From CBDCYS01 sp965226245 (lineage in GTDB: Bacteria; Acidobacteriota; Terriglobia; Bryobacterales; UBA6623): 64,000 nt of DNA. The stretch is from assembly GCA_965226245.1 (NCBI GenBank), contig CBDDCL010000015.1:4464001-4528000 (forward strand), in the 5' to 3' direction. The notes under the pieces were generated by a model. That model was not told where the DNA came from. It did not search any database and saw only the letters and a program-made list of their open reading frames with translations. Below are positions 61,771-64,000 of the stretch, piece after piece. The number at the start of each line of letters is the position of its first letter. Positions within the stretch are counted from its first letter, which is position 1. The translations under genes and the position numbers were made by a program.

Positions 61771-61999
61771 CTAGTCCGGCAGCTTTCCGTAGACGTCCTC
61801 GATCTCGGCCCCGCTTGAAAAAGCGCTGATTCGCTTCCCGCGCCAAGCCATCTCGCCTATGCTCCTCGATCACATGGTCCAGGGCGCGGTCGATCGTTTC
61901 CGTCTCCGTGCCGACTTTCAGTAGTTCTTGAGCCCTTTTGAGTTTGGCGTTGTCGAGCCGGAAATGTTTGTGTTTGAGGTGGGGCTTGGCTGTACTCAT
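61771..61999 (-). pseudogene. vapB: VapB antitoxin, one-base frameshift
   Basis: Start ATG 61999 (GGAGG upstream) encodes MSTAKPHLKHKHFRLDNAKL, LLKVGTETETIDRALDHVIE and EHRRDGLAREANQRFFKRG, a VapB-like/ribbon-helix-helix antitoxin. The frame then leaves the expected AEIEDVYGKLPD ending (stop TAG 61771-61773) by one missing G in a G-run near 61815. Without that frameshift it is about 76 residues. The duplication follows immediately. Confidence 0.7.
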
Positions 62000-62187
62000 G
62001 GTGGCCTCCGGCACTCTCAGAATAGCAATGTTCACGACTAGTAAAATCATGATCGCCCGCACGCAATGGACCGGCGGTCACTTTGCGACTTCGTGCTGGA
62101 AGCTGCGATAGAAGTAGTCCATCACGTTGATCGGCATCGAAAGAACCTCATGACTCCAGATCGTCGCATGGCGGTGCTCGATCCCGA

Positions 62188-62928
62188 TCAGCGCAGGGCC
62201 AGGTGAACGAGCGAAGCCAGCAATCCTCCAAGCAGCGGCCCGGCGACAGGAATCCAGGCATAGCCCCAGTCGCTATCTCCTTTGCCGGGTATGGGCAGGA
62301 TGGCGTGCGCAATGCGCGGGCCGAGGTCGCGCGCGGGATTGATGGCATAGCCCGTCGTCCCGCCCAGGGAGAGGCCGATGGCGAAAACGAGCAGCCCCAC
62401 GGGAAGCGCGCCAATGGCCCCCAAACCGAGGGCGGCTTCCGCCACCCCGCCGTCGAGGCTTAAGCTCGGCGCGGCCATGGATAAGACCGCGAATACGAGG
62501 ACAAAAGTGCCCATCACCTCCGAAAACAAATTCGAGCCGGCGTTGCGAATGGCCGGCCCGGTGCAAAACGTGGCAAGTTTCCCGGCAGCATCCTGAGTCA
62601 CGGCATAGTGGTCTTTGTAGAAAAGATAAACGAGCGCCGCCCCGACGATCCCGCCGATCATCTGCGCCACGATGTAGCCCGCCACCTTTGCCCAGGAGAA
62701 CTTGCCCGCCGCAGCCAGCCCAAGCGTCACGGCCGGGTTGATATGGGCGCCGCTGATATCAGCGACACAGAAAACCGCCACGAATACCGCCATCCCCCAG
62801 CCGAAGGTAATGACGATCCATCCCGACCCCTCTCCTTTTGTCTGGCGAAGAACGACGTTGGCGACAACACCGTTGCCAAGCAAGACCAGTAAAGCTGTTC
62901 CTAGAAATTCGGCGATGTATGCGTCCAT
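62188..62928 (-). CDS. Glycerol facilitator / aquaporin (MIP family)
   Basis: The product (246 aa) has six TM helices and the two NPA motifs: GAHINPAVTLGLAAAGKFSW and GYAINPARDLGPRIAHAILP (NPARD favours the glycerol-conducting type), with AEFLGTALLVLLGNG in TM1. No glycerol kinase is adjacent. It imports glycerol or water passively. Confidence 0.95.
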   Translation of the reverse strand: MDAYIAEFLGTALLVLLGNGVVANVVLRQTKGEGSGWIVITFGWGMAVFVAVFCVADISGAHINPAVTLGLAAAGKFSWAKVAGYIVAQMIGGIVGAALVYLFYKDHYAVTQDAAGKLATFCTGPAIRNAGSNLFSEVMGTFVLVFAVLSMAAPSLSLDGGVAEAALGLGAIGALPVGLLVFAIGLSLGGTTGYAINPARDLGPRIAHAILPIPGKGDSDWGYAWIPVAGPLLGGLLASLVHLALR

Positions 62929-63051
62929 GGCTTGTGATCTCCCCGGCCGCTACGGCAGCCAGCCATTATCGCGTGGTGGCGGCAATAGTTCAACATCAAA
63001 CGAGCCTTGATTCGGCTCCTTCGTCGTCTTGGGCGACGAAGACGGCGCCGA

Positions 63052-63999
63052 ATGGACCCTCTGTTATACTTCGATGTGCCTGTGCTGGATTCTCTGCTGA
63101 CGGAACAGCGCAACCCCGCCTCCGAGAAAATTGACACCGCGGCCACCTCCGAGCTGCTTCGCATCATCAACCGGGAAGACCGCAAAGTCGCCGCCGCCGT
63201 GGAGCTGGAAATCCCTCGTATCGCGGAAGCGGTTGACGCCATCGTGGAGCGTTTCCAGACCGGCGGGCGGCTGTTCTACGCCGGTGCCGGGACCAGTGGC
63301 AGACTCGGCGTTCTCGATGCGGCTGAATGTCCGCCGACTTTCGGACTGCCGCCCGACCGTGTTCAGGCCGTCATCGCTGGTGGCCCCGGCGCGGTTCTCC
63401 AGGCCAGCGAAGGCAGCGAAGACAGAACCGGCGCCGCCGAAGCGGATCTGCGCGCAAAAGGACTTGCGAAAAACGACTCGCTCATCGCGATTTCAGCAAG
63501 CGGGCGAACGCCTTATGCCGTGGCAGCCGCTGTCTATGGCCAATCTCTCGGCGCCTTCACCGTCGGGCTGAGTTGCAACCCGCAGAGCGAGTTGGCCTCG
63601 CAAGTCGACGTGGCCATCAGCCCTCTCGCCGGTCCCGAGGTGATCACCGGTTCGACCCGCATGAAGGCGGGGACGGCGCAAAAGCTGGTACTGAACATGA
63701 TTTCGACAGCCGTCATGGTTCGCATGGGGTACGTACTCGGCAACTTGATGGTGAACGTCCAGCTCAACAGCGAAAAGCTGCGCGATCGCGGGCGCCGTAT
63801 CGTGGCCGAAGTGACCGGGTGCGCGCAAAAACGCGCCGCGGAAACTCTTGTCGCTTCAGGCAACAACGTTCGCGCCGCGATCCTGATGGCCAAGTTTCAG
63901 GTTGACCGGGGCGAGGCGGAAGGGATGCTGCGGCGCGCGGGCGACAACTTGCGGAGCGCATTCGAGGCGGGCTCGCGGCGTCGCGGTGATTCGCGGTGA
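63052..63999 (+). CDS. murQ: N-acetylmuramic acid 6-phosphate etherase MurQ
   Basis: ATG 63052 is the most probable start (315 aa), but GTG 63073 or 63079 is possible because the family usually begins near VLDSLLTEQRNPASEKIDTA. Motifs: RLFYAGAGTSGRLGVLDAAE (SIS domain, phosphate site), DRTGAAEADLRAKGLAKNDS, IAISASGRTPYAVAAAVYG, and STRMKAGTAQKLVLNMISTA (the STRxKAGTAxK signature). It cleaves the lactyl ether of MurNAc-6-P in wall recycling. The stop is one base before the window end. Confidence 0.97.
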   Translation: MDPLLYFDVPVLDSLLTEQRNPASEKIDTAATSELLRIINREDRKVAAAVELEIPRIAEAVDAIVERFQTGGRLFYAGAGTSGRLGVLDAAECPPTFGLPPDRVQAVIAGGPGAVLQASEGSEDRTGAAEADLRAKGLAKNDSLIAISASGRTPYAVAAAVYGQSLGAFTVGLSCNPQSELASQVDVAISPLAGPEVITGSTRMKAGTAQKLVLNMISTAVMVRMGYVLGNLMVNVQLNSEKLRDRGRRIVAEVTGCAQKRAAETLVASGNNVRAAILMAKFQVDRGEAEGMLRRAGDNLRSAFEAGSRRRGDSR

Positions 64000-64000
64000 C

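Overview
The window looks like one scaffold of an uncultured Acidobacteriota bacterium, most likely from the Bryobacterales/Solibacter group. This is an inference from the high GC content, the many secreted TPR, beta-propeller and InlB/TIGR03437-type proteins, a MacA/FtsX/TolC-type export cluster, and many small toxin-antitoxin loci and IS elements. There is no rRNA and no CRISPR array; one tRNA-Gly is present.

Layout. 1-2.2 kb: the end of a beta-propeller protein, a tyrosine-recombinase tail, and two tandem cassette-like units that share both ends but carry different ORFs (a small membrane peptide and a Sel1-repeat protein), then a DUF6883 gene. 2.5-8.6 kb: a secreted protein and an efflux cluster (membrane fusion protein, TPR protein, FtsX-like permease, TolC) without its ATPase and interrupted by a long inverted-repeat element. 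8.7-12.5 kb: a RelE/XRE toxin-antitoxin pair, small and membrane hypotheticals, a di-iron-type MBL protein and a di-heme peroxidase. 13-16.3 kb: a frameshifted propeller gene, a glyoxalase fragment, a LuxR-type regulator and a secreted cupin. 16.4-19.5 kb: a hicAB locus destroyed by an IS1595 insertion and a dispersed repeat, followed by an IS1202-like (ISNCY) element.

19.5-20.5 kb holds the most notable gene: a membrane-anchored iodothyronine-deiodinase-like protein whose active-site codon is an in-frame UGA followed by a bacterial SECIS-like hairpin, so it is probably a selenoprotein. It is followed by a sugar-binding lipoprotein, a DUF433 protein, an inverted and broken MFS gene fused to a group II intron remnant, and an IS630 element inserted into a PAS-GGDEF gene (to 24.8 kb). 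24.9-36.8 kb: a YVTN propeller lipoprotein, a response regulator, two methyltransferases, a serine recombinase remnant, pgeF, a rearranged IS630 copy, a membrane-GGDEF-EAL protein split by an in-frame TGA, and a PilZ-DnaJ fusion.

36.9-39.8 kb encodes a decaheme cytochrome and an outer-membrane barrel with overlapping genes, an MtrA/MtrB (DmsE/DmsF)-like porin-cytochrome pair. 40.6-42.1 kb is a complete IS3 element. 42.3-48.0 kb is an ordinary minus-strand housekeeping run (YbaK-like, chorismate-lyase-like, HAD, surE, MerR, a secreted glycosidase-like protein). 48.1-49.6 kb is an IS481-like element. 49.7-55.2 kb: an NfrA-like TPR barrel protein, a 188-bp MITE with target duplication, a higBA locus with a broken toxin, and a sodium:solute symporter. 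55.4-64 kb: tRNA-Gly, a lytic transglycosylase and AMIN-amidase pair, an aminotransferase, a partly duplicated vapBC locus, a glycerol facilitator and murQ. The amidase, transglycosylase, pgeF and murQ all act in peptidoglycan turnover, quality control or recycling.

Two repeat families run through the window: a roughly 150-bp dispersed repeat (near 3.4, 16.5, 35.4, 42.2 and 43.0 kb) and a long-hairpin repeat (near 29.9, 40.0 and 43.0 kb). Both lie next to broken genes and IS ends, which marks much of the window as a remodelled accessory region.
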